Shown: one piece after another, positions 1 through 5,076 of the stretch
How positions within the stretch are numbered: position 1 is the first letter of the stretch
Layout: each line of letters opens with the position of its first letter
NCBI GenBank assembly: GCA_023247935.1
Contig: JAHFFM010000108.1
Location: 1 to 6,672 of the forward strand
From: Candidatus Omnitrophota bacterium
Lineage (GTDB): Bacteria; Omnitrophota; Gorgyraeia; 2-02-FULL-51-18
DNA length: 6,672 nt
Reading direction: 5' to 3'
Position numbers and translations under genes: made by a program
The notes under the pieces: generated by a model
Databases searched by the model: none
What the model saw: the letters and a program-made list of their open reading frames with translations, nothing else
What the model was told of the DNA's origin: nothing

Positions 1-983
1 TTTCCTTTGGCGATCTGCGTCAAAATCAACACGTGGCTGCCCTTGGAATCTGCCTGGGTCCAAGGAGAAATTAATTTTGAAAAATACTGATTTAACACGC
101 CCTGTGATTCATAAAATAATTTCAAAAAAACTTCCGCAGCAGTCTGCCGGCTAATTTCAGATTCTTCCCTGACAAGTCCCAGCTCCTTCATGCGCGAAAC
201 AATATTTTCCAAAAGAAACGGATGGCCATCGGTAAGAGATAAAATAAAATGCTTCATGGTCTCGGGAACGCGCAAAGGCGCCATCCGCTCCGCAATAAAC
301 TCAAAAGCGGTATTGAAATCAAACGCTTCCAAGTAGACGCGTTCAAAATTCCCAAAAAGAAGCGTTAGTTTTTCGGCAAGGATTTTACGGCTTTGCGAAA
401 AAGAAGAGCTGGCCAGAACGTACATGGTGTCTTTTTGAAGCATGATGCGCTTTCCAAAGTCTGAGAAAGCGTTTTTAATGCCGAATTCACCCAGACGATG
501 AAACTCGTCCAGAATCACAATAGAATTTTTTCCCGTCTCCTCTTTGAGAACATGCGTGAGGTCAAAAAGCTTCGCGTAAGCCTCTTCCGCGTGGCGCTGT
601 TTGAGACAAACCGAAATTTCACCGATGCGCGCGACGGTTTTAGGAATGAACGGTTCGGCTTTCTGAGCCAACGATTTTAAGGTTTCGGCGGGATTCACTT
701 CTCCGCGCTGAACCAAATATTGATAAAGAAGAGAGCGGACAAATTGATCCACGAAATAATCCAGGGCCTGGAATTTGATTTCCACATAAATAGGAAGAAT
801 TTGCTCATCGCGGAAAATGTGTAAAAACTGACGAAGAAGCGAGGTTTTGCCAAGTTGTTGATGGCCGATAAGTGCTACGTTTTGACGGTAGCCGGACTTT
901 AAAGCATTGGCGCGCTTGACCAAAAGGTCGAGAATGACCTGACGGCCAAAAAAATTTTCACCGACTACGGGATCGCTGAACAT
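1..983 (-). CDS. AAA/STAND-like ATPase (ATPase_2/AAA_16 type), 3' end outside the window
   Basis: About 327 residues are visible, read from the ATG at 981-983 to the window edge with no stop, so the C-terminus is missing. An N-terminal FFGR box (residues 11-14) precedes Walker A GHQQLGKT (40-47). Walker B is IVILDE (155-160), followed by FHRL. A serine-rich stretch LASSSFS near 190 sits where sensor 1 is expected. This order matches the Orc1/Cdc6-like and archaeal-type ATPase_2 families, whose members often carry a C-terminal winged helix; that part would lie outside the window. No signal peptide or membrane segment is visible, so the protein is probably cytoplasmic. The start lies 10 nt after the stop of the LytM lipoprotein gene, so the two are probably co-transcribed. 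No good Shine-Dalgarno precedes the ATG, which suggests translational coupling. The ATPase fold is clear, but the biological role is not known. Confidence 0.85.
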   Translation of the reverse strand, partial: MFSDPVVGENFFGRQVILDLLVKRANALKSGYRQNVALIGHQQLGKTSLLRQFLHIFRDEQILPIYVEIKFQALDYFVDQFVRSLLYQYLVQRGEVNPAETLKSLAQKAEPFIPKTVARIGEISVCLKQRHAEEAYAKLFDLTHVLKEETGKNSIVILDEFHRLGEFGIKNAFSDFGKRIMLQKDTMYVLASSSFSQSRKILAEKLTLLFGNFERVYLEAFDFNTAFEFIAERMAPLRVPETMKHFILSLTDGHPFLLENIVSRMKELGLVREESEISRQTAAEVFLKLFYESQGVLNQYFSKLISPWTQADSKGSHVLILTQIAKG

Positions 984-993
984 TTTTACTGTT

Positions 994-1512
994 TTAACCT
1001 ACTATTTTCTGGGGATCAAGCGGCCTTGAATGATGCCGAAGTTCAAAATATACCTGCGGAAAACTTCCTTTGCCGTCCTGGCCTACGCGCGCGATCATCT
1101 GGCCTTTTCTGACCCAATCGCCGTTTCGAACAAGGACTTGCGCGTTTCTGGCATAAACGGTGGAATATCCTTGCTCATGATCAATGATAATGGTTTTGCC
1201 ATAGCCCCTCAATCCAAAGTCCGTAAAAACTACTTGCCCTGTTTCTGCGGCCCGAACCTCCTGGCCTTCAACCCCTTGAATGACCATTCCCTTCAAGGCA
1301 ACCCCTTCTTCCTTCGCGCCAAATGCATAAGCCACTTTTCCATTCAACGGCCAATCAAAATTCGGCTCCGCGCGAAATGGCTTCAGTCCCGGCATCGCCA
1401 TGGAATCGGAAGCGAAATTATCATACCTCCCCGACGCGCAACCCGTCAAAAAAAATATGAAGAAAATTTCATAAATAAAGAAGAAACGCTTGACAATCCG
1501 GACTGAATTCAT
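994..1512 (-). CDS. LytM/M23-domain lipoprotein with degenerate active site (NlpD/EnvC-like)
   Basis: The protein has 172 residues. It opens with a basic stretch, then a Phe/Ile-rich hydrophobic segment and the lipobox LTGC (Cys25), so it should be lipidated and sit in the envelope. A Glu15 inside the hydrophobic core is unusual. Residues about 53-170 form a LytM/M23 domain, with GYGKTIIIDH and a C-terminal YFELR..S.PLDP. The metal ligands of active M23 peptidases are missing: the HxGxD site reads LKGMV (73-77), the YAH site reads YAR, and the final HxH site reads QVY (153-155). Only His112 remains. E. coli NlpD and EnvC have similarly dead domains and activate cell-wall amidases, so an activator or scaffold role is inferred. 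I chose the ATG at 1510-1512 because it gives a compact lipoprotein signal. An in-frame TTG at 1564-1566 would add 18 residues. Neither start has a strong Shine-Dalgarno. The AAA ATPase gene follows 10 nt downstream. Confidence 0.86.
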   Translation of the reverse strand: MNSVRIVKRFFFIYEIFFIFFLTGCASGRYDNFASDSMAMPGLKPFRAEPNFDWPLNGKVAYAFGAKEEGVALKGMVIQGVEGQEVRAAETGQVVFTDFGLRGYGKTIIIDHEQGYSTVYARNAQVLVRNGDWVRKGQMIARVGQDGKGSFPQVYFELRHHSRPLDPQKIVG

Positions 1513-1572
1513 AGTTTGGTCTTGTATTTCAATTTTTTTGGACCACAAGCAATGATTCCTCTTCAAAATGAT

Positions 1573-1677
1573 CTTTTTTCAAAAATAAGACTCGCCTGCT
1601 AGGCGCGCCGAGGAGACGTAGCGAAATCTACGTCGACGAGAAGCAACGACGCAGGCGAGTCTTATTTTTGAAAAAAG
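1573..1677. repeat. Palindromic element with perfect 27-bp arms; possible bidirectional terminator
   Basis: Arms 1573-1599 and 1651-1677 are perfect inverted complements over 27 bp, separated by 51 nt. Each arm combines a GC-rich 11-mer (GACTCGCCTGC) with an A/T tract, so either strand would make a stable stem flanked by an A-run and a U-run, as in a bidirectional intrinsic terminator. The central segment holds a second small hairpin (1615-1621 with 1628-1634) and two 8-bp palindromes (GGCGCGCC at 1602-1609, CGTCGACG at 1631-1638). A 51-nt centre is large for a plain terminator, and arm identity through the A/T part suggests a MITE- or REP-like mobile palindrome. It directly abuts the duplicated tRNA 3' end at 1678. 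It separates tRNA-Gly from the LytM lipoprotein gene. The structure is seen directly; its function is inferred. Confidence 0.85.
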
Positions 1678-1699
1678 TGGAGCGGGTGACGGGAATCGA
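1678..1699 (-). repeat. Duplicate of the tRNA-Gly 3' end (T-loop to CCA)
   Basis: These 22 bases are identical to 1867-1888, the 3' part of the intact tRNA-Gly gene: the end of the T-loop, the 3' side of the T-stem, the 3' acceptor strand and the encoded CCA. They have the same orientation, 189 bp further downstream. Identity ends sharply at the CCA, where the palindrome begins at 1677. On the other side it breaks at 1700, although a GGG triplet persists nearby. The rest of the tRNA is absent, so this is a fragment and not a second gene. Short tRNA 3'-end duplications are the classic trace of site-specific integration at a tRNA att site. No integrase gene lies between the copies. Confidence 0.9.
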
Positions 1700-1866
1700 C
1701 GCCCTTCACTTCGCATGTCCTCGCCGTCTTCGACGACTCGGCACACTCAGCTACGGGTCGGTCATTCGCGTCGACGATGGAATTCGCAAGTGCCTTTGTG
1801 GCACTTGCGCTATAACTGCGGGCGTCTCCGCTCTCTTCGATTCCCATAACTTATGCTAAAAAAATA
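1700..1866. other. Non-coding spacer between the two tRNA 3'-end copies
   Basis: This stretch of about 167 bp between the direct repeats contains no credible gene. Short ORFs cross it on both strands, but they run into the tRNA copies and the palindrome and have no ribosome-binding site. It holds one strong hairpin (1785-1809). It also has the 10-mer TTCGATTCCC at 1836-1845, which is the inverted complement of 1880-1889 inside the tRNA T-arm. A run of seven A at 1858-1864 gives a U-run three bases after the CCA in the tRNA transcript. That could help end transcription or mark processing, although no separate stem precedes it. Confidence 0.6.
1785..1809. repeat. Perfect 10-bp hairpin with 5-nt loop
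   Basis: CGCAAGTGCC (1785-1794) pairs exactly with GGCACTTGCG (1800-1809) around a 5-nt loop. Neither side has a T-run, so it is not a canonical intrinsic terminator. It lies in the spacer between the intact and partial tRNA-Gly 3' ends and may be a structured part of the putative inserted element. Confidence 0.8.
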
Positions 1867-1940
1867 TGGAGCGGGTGACGGGAATCGAACCCGTATCTAA
1901 AGCTTGGGAAGCTTTCATTCTACCACTGAACTACACCCGC
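1867..1940 (-). tRNA. tRNA-Gly, anticodon CCC, CCA encoded
   Basis: On the minus strand the gene folds into a full cloverleaf. The acceptor stem GCGGGTG pairs perfectly with CACCCGC. The D-stem is GTTC with GAAT, and the D-loop carries GTGG. The anticodon stem AAAGC/GCTTT encloses the loop TTCCCAA, giving anticodon CCC, which reads the GGG glycine codon. The T-stem ACGGG/CCCGT encloses TTCGATT. The discriminator base is T (1870), followed by an encoded CCA (1869-1867). The variable loop is 4 nt. No clear promoter is visible just upstream, where a large hairpin (1950-2059) separates it from the PfkB kinase gene. It may therefore be processed from a longer transcript. Its last 22 bases are repeated at 1678-1699. 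Confidence 0.97.
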
Positions 1941-1949
1941 GTTTGAGGA

Positions 1950-2059
1950 GTGAGGATGAGTTGTGGGTAGTGAGGCTGGGATGGGGGTGGGTAAAGACCA
2001 TTCTAAAAAGAAGTTCCCCCATCCCCACCCTAGCCTCACTACCCACAACCCACCCTCAC
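1950..2059. repeat. Large imperfect palindrome or hairpin between the PfkB kinase gene and tRNA-Gly
   Basis: Bases 1950-1977 pair with 2032-2059 (28 positions, two mismatches). After a 6-nt bulge (2026-2031), 1978-1987 pairs exactly with 2016-2025. The apical loop is 28 nt. Both mismatches are A/C on the plus strand and so become G-U wobbles in a minus-strand transcript, which is the direction of transcription here. The arms are strongly purine/pyrimidine biased (repeated GGGTG and GTGAGG). No U-run follows the stem in the direction of transcription, so it is not a standard terminator. It could be a 3' stabiliser for the upstream operon mRNA, a processing signal, or a dispersed palindromic repeat. 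Confidence 0.8.
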
Positions 2060-2066
2060 CCCCATT

Positions 2067-2981
2067 TCAAAATTTAGTTAATTCCTTGAAATGCTCGTAC
2101 CGAGAATCAATTTCAGATGGCTTCAACGACACAAGCCTGTTCAAACTGAAACTTTCGACATTATACGAAGCCAGAACACTTCCGTAAATCACAGCCTTCC
2201 TCACCGTCGCTTCGTCCAGATTATGGGAGCGCGTAAGGTAGCTGATAAATCCGCCAGCAAAACTGTCTCCGGCTCCGGTGGGATCAAAAACCTGCTCCAA
2301 AGGATAAGCAGGCGCCACAAATGTGAATTTTTTCGAGAAGCAAGTTACTCCATGTTCGCCTTTTTTAATCACCAAAAGCTTGGGGCCTCGGCTCAAAATC
2401 CATTTGGCCGCTTGAAGCAGACCGTATTCGCCGGAAAGCTGTCGCGCTTCCCCGTCATTGCAAAGAAAAATATCGACGTTCTTAAGAAGGCTTAAGAGAG
2501 CTTTTTTTTTGGTTCCGATCCAAAAATTCATGGTGTCGCATGCTGAAAATAAAGGATTTCGAACCTGCTTCAGCACGGTTAATTGGATTTCCGGGTCAAT
2601 ATTTGCCAAAAAAACAAAACGCTGGGAACGGTTTTCATCAGATAAAACGGGCTTAAAATGCTCAAACACATTTAATTCAGTTTTAAGCGTTTTGGGATTA
2701 TTTAAATCGTAGCTGTATAAACCTTCCCAATGAAAAGTCTTCCCCGAAGCCACTTTTAAATCGCGGGTGTCAATTTTCAGATTTTTTAAAAGCTGCAAAT
2801 GCTTTTGCGGAAAATCCTCGCCCACAACAGCCACCACGGAAACATCGGAAAAAAACCGTGCGCTTGCACTAAAAAAGGTGGCGGACCCACCCAAGGCTCT
2901 TTCTGCCTTCCCGAATGGAGTTTTAACCGTATCCAAAGCCACAGATCCTACCGCTAACACTTTCTGCTTTTTATTTCCCAC
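2067..2981 (-). CDS. PfkB/ribokinase-family carbohydrate kinase, substrate unknown
   Basis: The protein has 304 residues, a usual length for the family. The N-terminal substrate lid region shows LGGSATFFSASARF (30-43). The C-terminal PfkB signature DPTGAGDSFAGGF (233-245) has the anion hole and catalytic base Asp239. It should transfer the ATP gamma-phosphate to a hydroxyl of a sugar or nucleoside. The central stretch FLANIDPEIQ...ACDTMNFWIG (124-156) looks like a subfamily feature and does not match ribokinase, fructokinase or the HldE kinase domain as I recall them. The start is GTG (2979-2981), overlapping the thiE stop by 11 nt; an AGGA at 2988-2991, 6 nt upstream, supports it. Its place next to gmhA, rfaE2 and thi genes allows a role as heptose kinase or in thiamine salvage, but the sequence does not settle this. 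Confidence 0.93.
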   Translation of the reverse strand: MGNKKQKVLAVGSVALDTVKTPFGKAERALGGSATFFSASARFFSDVSVVAVVGEDFPQKHLQLLKNLKIDTRDLKVASGKTFHWEGLYSYDLNNPKTLKTELNVFEHFKPVLSDENRSQRFVFLANIDPEIQLTVLKQVRNPLFSACDTMNFWIGTKKKALLSLLKNVDIFLCNDGEARQLSGEYGLLQAAKWILSRGPKLLVIKKGEHGVTCFSKKFTFVAPAYPLEQVFDPTGAGDSFAGGFISYLTRSHNLDEATVRKAVIYGSVLASYNVESFSLNRLVSLKPSEIDSRYEHFKELTKF

Positions 2982-3633
2982 AAACTTTCCTTTCAGTTTC
3001 CTTGAGTTGAGTTAAAAAATTCTGCGCGGACAACCGCGGATCAGCGGAGCCCATCAACGCACGGACAACTGCCACGCATTTTGCACCGGCCTCAGCCACG
3101 CTCAAAATATTGCTTTCGTCAATTCCTCCAATCGCCACAAAAGGAATATTGAGATTTTTGGAGGCAAAACGAACCAGCTCATGCCCCACCGCGGGTCTTC
3201 CGGGTTTGGTGGGTGTTGTAAAAACAGGCCCAATACCCACATAATCAAAACCTTCTTTCTCGGCGGCCAGAGCTTGCTCGGGTGAATGAGTGGATCGACC
3301 CAGGATCGCATCTTCACCCAATTGCTGACGCGCTTCCCGCAAAGAACCGTCTTCCTGACCCAAGTGCAATCCCTCAGCTCCTGCTTTTTGAACAATCTCC
3401 AGGCGATCATTGATAATCAGAGGGATTCCATAATGGCGCGTCACGATTAAAAGTTTTTTTGCCTGGGCCAGCAAATCCTCATTCGACGCGTCTTTATCGC
3501 GAAGCTGAAGAACGTCGGCGCCGCCCTGAATGGCCGCTTCCGCCAGCCGGGACAACGTTTCCCTTCCCGTCTTTTCCGGACAGGTGATCGCGTAAAGTTT
3601 CCAGTGCTGGCACGGCTTTTTGTTCAATGGCAT
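2971..3633 (-). CDS. thiE: Thiamine-phosphate synthase ThiE
   Basis: The enzyme joins HMP-pyrophosphate and thiazole phosphate to make thiamine monophosphate in the cytoplasm. The 220 residues form a complete ThiE barrel: LYAIT (13-17), QLRDK (43-47, pyrophosphate and Mg contacts), NDR (75-77), GLHLGQED (88-95), GRSTHS (112-117), YVGIGPVFTTPTK (131-143), AIGGI, and a phosphate-binding VAVVRAL near the C-terminus. All family landmarks are present, so it should be active. The start is the ATG at 3631-3633, but no Shine-Dalgarno precedes it. The frame is open further upstream (to a start at 3700-3702) inside thiD2. The first part, to about residue 46, overlaps the thiD2 frame by 140 nt. ThiD2 and ThiE are often one fused protein, so this gene may be the second half of a split or frameshifted fusion. 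Confidence 0.95.
   Translation of the reverse strand: MPLNKKPCQHWKLYAITCPEKTGRETLSRLAEAAIQGGADVLQLRDKDASNEDLLAQAKKLLIVTRHYGIPLIINDRLEIVQKAGAEGLHLGQEDGSLREARQQLGEDAILGRSTHSPEQALAAEKEGFDYVGIGPVFTTPTKPGRPAVGHELVRFASKNLNIPFVAIGGIDESNILSVAEAGAKCVAVVRALMGSADPRLSAQNFLTQLKETERKVCGK
2988..2991 (-). promoter_or_regulatory. Shine-Dalgarno for the PfkB kinase gene
   Basis: AGGA on the minus strand, within AAAGGAAAG, lies 6 nt before the GTG at 2979-2981. It sits inside the last codons of thiE and justifies the non-ATG start and the 11-nt overlap. Confidence 0.65.
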
Positions 3634-4015
3634 AAATTTCAAACCTGATTTTTTTGATTTTTTGTGACGCTTTGGTATCAACCAGCTTCGAAAATTCTTC
3701 AAGCGCTCTCAACGATTCTTTTACCCGCTGGGCATTGGCCATAAAAACATCGGCCAAATCTATTCTAGCACCTTCAAGCGTAATCTCTTGCCGGCCCACA
3801 TCGGACCGTGTGTCGCGCGCGTCCAATAACGTTTTAGGGTCTACCAAAAATGTTTTTAAAACGTTGCTGAGTTCATGGCGGTATTTCTTCAAAGATCTCT
3901 GAAGACCAAGCGAGCCACTTCCAAACCGCACTACCTCTTCCAGAACGCGCATTCCTTCACGCGACCGGTTGAAATTCGCATCCAGAATCCTATAAATCTT
4001 CTCGGCTTTTTTCAA
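3494..4015 (-). CDS. thiD2: ThiD2-family hydroxymethylpyrimidine-phosphate kinase
   Basis: Residues 7-139 match the ThiD2 domain, an HMP-P kinase of about 130 residues, unrelated to ThiD, that is often fused to the N-terminus of ThiE. Diagnostic stretches are RILDANFNRSREGMRVLEE (9-27), YRHELS (45-50), LLDARDTRSDVG (63-74), and ANAQRVKESLRALEEFSK (93-110). The product, HMP-PP, is the substrate of ThiE encoded next. The start is inferred as the TTG at 4013-4015, which overlaps the rfaE2 stop as TTGA. The frame is open further upstream, but only inside rfaE2, and no ATG is near the domain. No Shine-Dalgarno is seen, so coupling to rfaE2 is likely. The frame continues to 3494, giving 173 residues. 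The last 45 or so lie over thiE in another frame, are basic and low-complexity, and look like out-of-frame readthrough. Confidence 0.88.
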   Translation of the reverse strand: MKKAEKIYRILDANFNRSREGMRVLEEVVRFGSGSLGLQRSLKKYRHELSNVLKTFLVDPKTLLDARDTRSDVGRQEITLEGARIDLADVFMANAQRVKESLRALEEFSKLVDTKASQKIKKIRFEIYAIEQKAVPALETLRDHLSGKDGKGNVVPAGGSGHSGRRRRSSASR

Positions 4016-4485
4016 AGCGATTTTATTTTTTCCAGGATCCCGGTAGTGGAAAAACCTTTGATGTAAGGAATGATACGAACTTTCCCGCCAAGAGATTCCA
4101 CAAAAGAAGCGCCGACCACGTCTTTCTTTTTCCAATCGCCGCCCTTAACCAGCACATCCGGACGCACCAAATGAATCAAATCAAGCGGCGTGTCTTCCGA
4201 AAATAGAGTCACATAATCCACACATTCCAAAGCGGATAAAACTTCAGCGCGGTCATTTTGCTTGTTAAGGGGTCTCTCGGAACCTTTTAAACGCCTGACG
4301 GATGCGTCCGAATTTAAACCAACTACAAGAATGTCACCGGCTTTTTTCGCGGATTGTAAATAAGAAGTGTGTCCTTTATGCAAGATATCAAAACAACCAT
4401 TCGTAAAAACAATTTTCTTGCCGGATTTGCGGTTGGAATTCAAGCGATTAAAAAGAATTTTTTGGGATAAAAATTTAGAATTCAT
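4012..4485 (-). CDS. rfaE2: D-glycero-beta-D-manno-heptose 1-phosphate adenylyltransferase (stand-alone HldE C-domain)
   Basis: This 157-residue nucleotidyltransferase is the size of the C-terminal half of HldE. It transfers AMP from ATP to heptose 1-phosphate, forming the ADP-heptose used for LPS core or other heptosylated glycans. Motifs in order are TNGCFDILHKGH (28-39, with the HxGH signature), GLNSDASVRRLKG (56-68), the RAEVLSALECVDYVTLF block (79-95), KGGDW (114-118), and GFSTTGIL (144-151) for nucleotide phosphate binding. The ATG at 4483-4485 follows the gmhA stop by 10 nt. An AAGG next to that stop is a modest Shine-Dalgarno. The HldE kinase domain is not attached, so the heptose-7-phosphate kinase must be encoded separately. 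Its stop overlaps the inferred TTG of thiD2. Confidence 0.95.
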   Translation of the reverse strand: MNSKFLSQKILFNRLNSNRKSGKKIVFTNGCFDILHKGHTSYLQSAKKAGDILVVGLNSDASVRRLKGSERPLNKQNDRAEVLSALECVDYVTLFSEDTPLDLIHLVRPDVLVKGGDWKKKDVVGASFVESLGGKVRIIPYIKGFSTTGILEKIKSL

Positions 4486-4495
4486 TAGTGAAACC

Positions 4496-5062
4496 TTAGC
4501 AAGAAAGCATCATGGAATCGATGCACTCACAAAGAATATGCCCGATCATAATATGCGACTCCTGGATCCTGGAAGTTTTTTTGGAAGGAATGACAATCGG
4601 CAAATCAACGGTCGTTTTGAGCTGCCCGCCGGTGTTTCCTGTGAATCCTATCACGTAAATACCCATTTGCCTGGCTTTTGCCACAGCCATAAGCACATTT
4701 TTAGAATTACCGCTGGTGGAAATCGCCACAGCCACATCACCGGGTCGCGCCAATGCTTCAATCTGTCTCTCAAATACTCTATCAAATCCGTAATCATTGG
4801 TAACCGCGGTCAAAATGGATGTGTCCGTGGTTAAAGCGATGGCGGCGAGCGGACGCCTCTCTTTTTCATAACGGCCCACAAATTCAGCCGCTAAATGCTG
4901 GCTGTCGCTGGCGGACCCGCCATTGCCAAAAAACAGGATTTTATTTCCTGATTTGATGCAAGAACCTAATTGAACGGCCGCTTTTTCAATTGCCGGTAAA
5001 AGGGTTTTTAGAATCTCCTGCTTAACGGCAATACTGTCATGAATATGCGAGGCAATGTCCAC
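4496..5062 (-). CDS. gmhA: Phosphoheptose isomerase GmhA
   Basis: The enzyme converts sedoheptulose 7-phosphate to D-glycero-D-manno-heptose 7-phosphate, the first step of ADP-heptose synthesis. The SIS-domain protein shows FGNGGSASDSQHLAAEFVGR (45-64), LTTDTSILTAVTNDYGFDRVF (77-97), the phosphate-binding STSGNS (115-120), and SRIQESHIMIGH (164-175). Glu60 and His175 line up with the E. coli catalytic pair Glu65 and His180, spaced as in E. coli, so it should be active. I prefer the GTG at 5060-5062 because GGAG (5068-5071) lies 5 nt upstream; this gives 188 residues. An alternative TTG at 5078-5080 overlaps the pfp stop as TTGA and adds six residues, but has no ribosome-binding site. rfaE2 follows 10 nt downstream, so two steps of one pathway are adjacent. 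Confidence 0.94.
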   Translation of the reverse strand: MDIASHIHDSIAVKQEILKTLLPAIEKAAVQLGSCIKSGNKILFFGNGGSASDSQHLAAEFVGRYEKERRPLAAIALTTDTSILTAVTNDYGFDRVFERQIEALARPGDVAVAISTSGNSKNVLMAVAKARQMGIYVIGFTGNTGGQLKTTVDLPIVIPSKKTSRIQESHIMIGHILCECIDSMMLSC

Positions 5063-5067
5063 GATTT

Positions 5068-5071
5068 CTCC
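5068..5071 (-). promoter_or_regulatory. Shine-Dalgarno choosing the GTG start of gmhA
   Basis: GGAG on the minus strand lies 5 nt before the GTG at 5060-5062, just after the pfp stop (5077-5079). It favours GTG over the TTG at 5078-5080, which has only T-rich sequence upstream. Confidence 0.65.
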
Positions 5072-5076
5072 GGCAA

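Noticed and set aside
1030..1506. Plus-strand ORF of 158 codons
   Set aside because: It lies antisense to the LytM lipoprotein gene, which has a signal peptide and recognisable domain; this ORF has no recognisable motif and no ribosome-binding site.
1678..1699. Second tRNA gene or tRNA pseudogene
   Set aside because: Only the last 22 bases are present; no D-arm, anticodon arm or 5' acceptor strand can be found upstream on the minus strand.
1662..1859. Overlapping short ORFs on both strands (61 and 63 codons)
   Set aside because: They run through the partial tRNA copy and the palindrome, lack ribosome-binding sites, and resemble the spurious proteins often annotated over tRNA-like sequence.
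1995..2035. Promoter for tRNA-Gly with a TAGAAT -10-like box in the hairpin loop
   Set aside because: No -35-like sequence occurs at the right spacing, and the box is about 60 nt from the mature tRNA 5' end within a hairpin loop.
2067..2981. Assignment of the PfkB kinase as RfaE1/HldA
   Set aside because: Only the general PfkB motifs match; the N-terminal region does not resemble the HldE kinase domain, so no symbol was given.
3600..4015. TPP riboswitch for the thi genes
   Set aside because: thiD2 and thiE are embedded in overlapping coding sequence with no leader region able to hold a THI element.
4367..4834. Plus-strand ORF of 155 codons
   Set aside because: It is antisense to gmhA and rfaE2, both with full family motifs, and shows no domain of its own.
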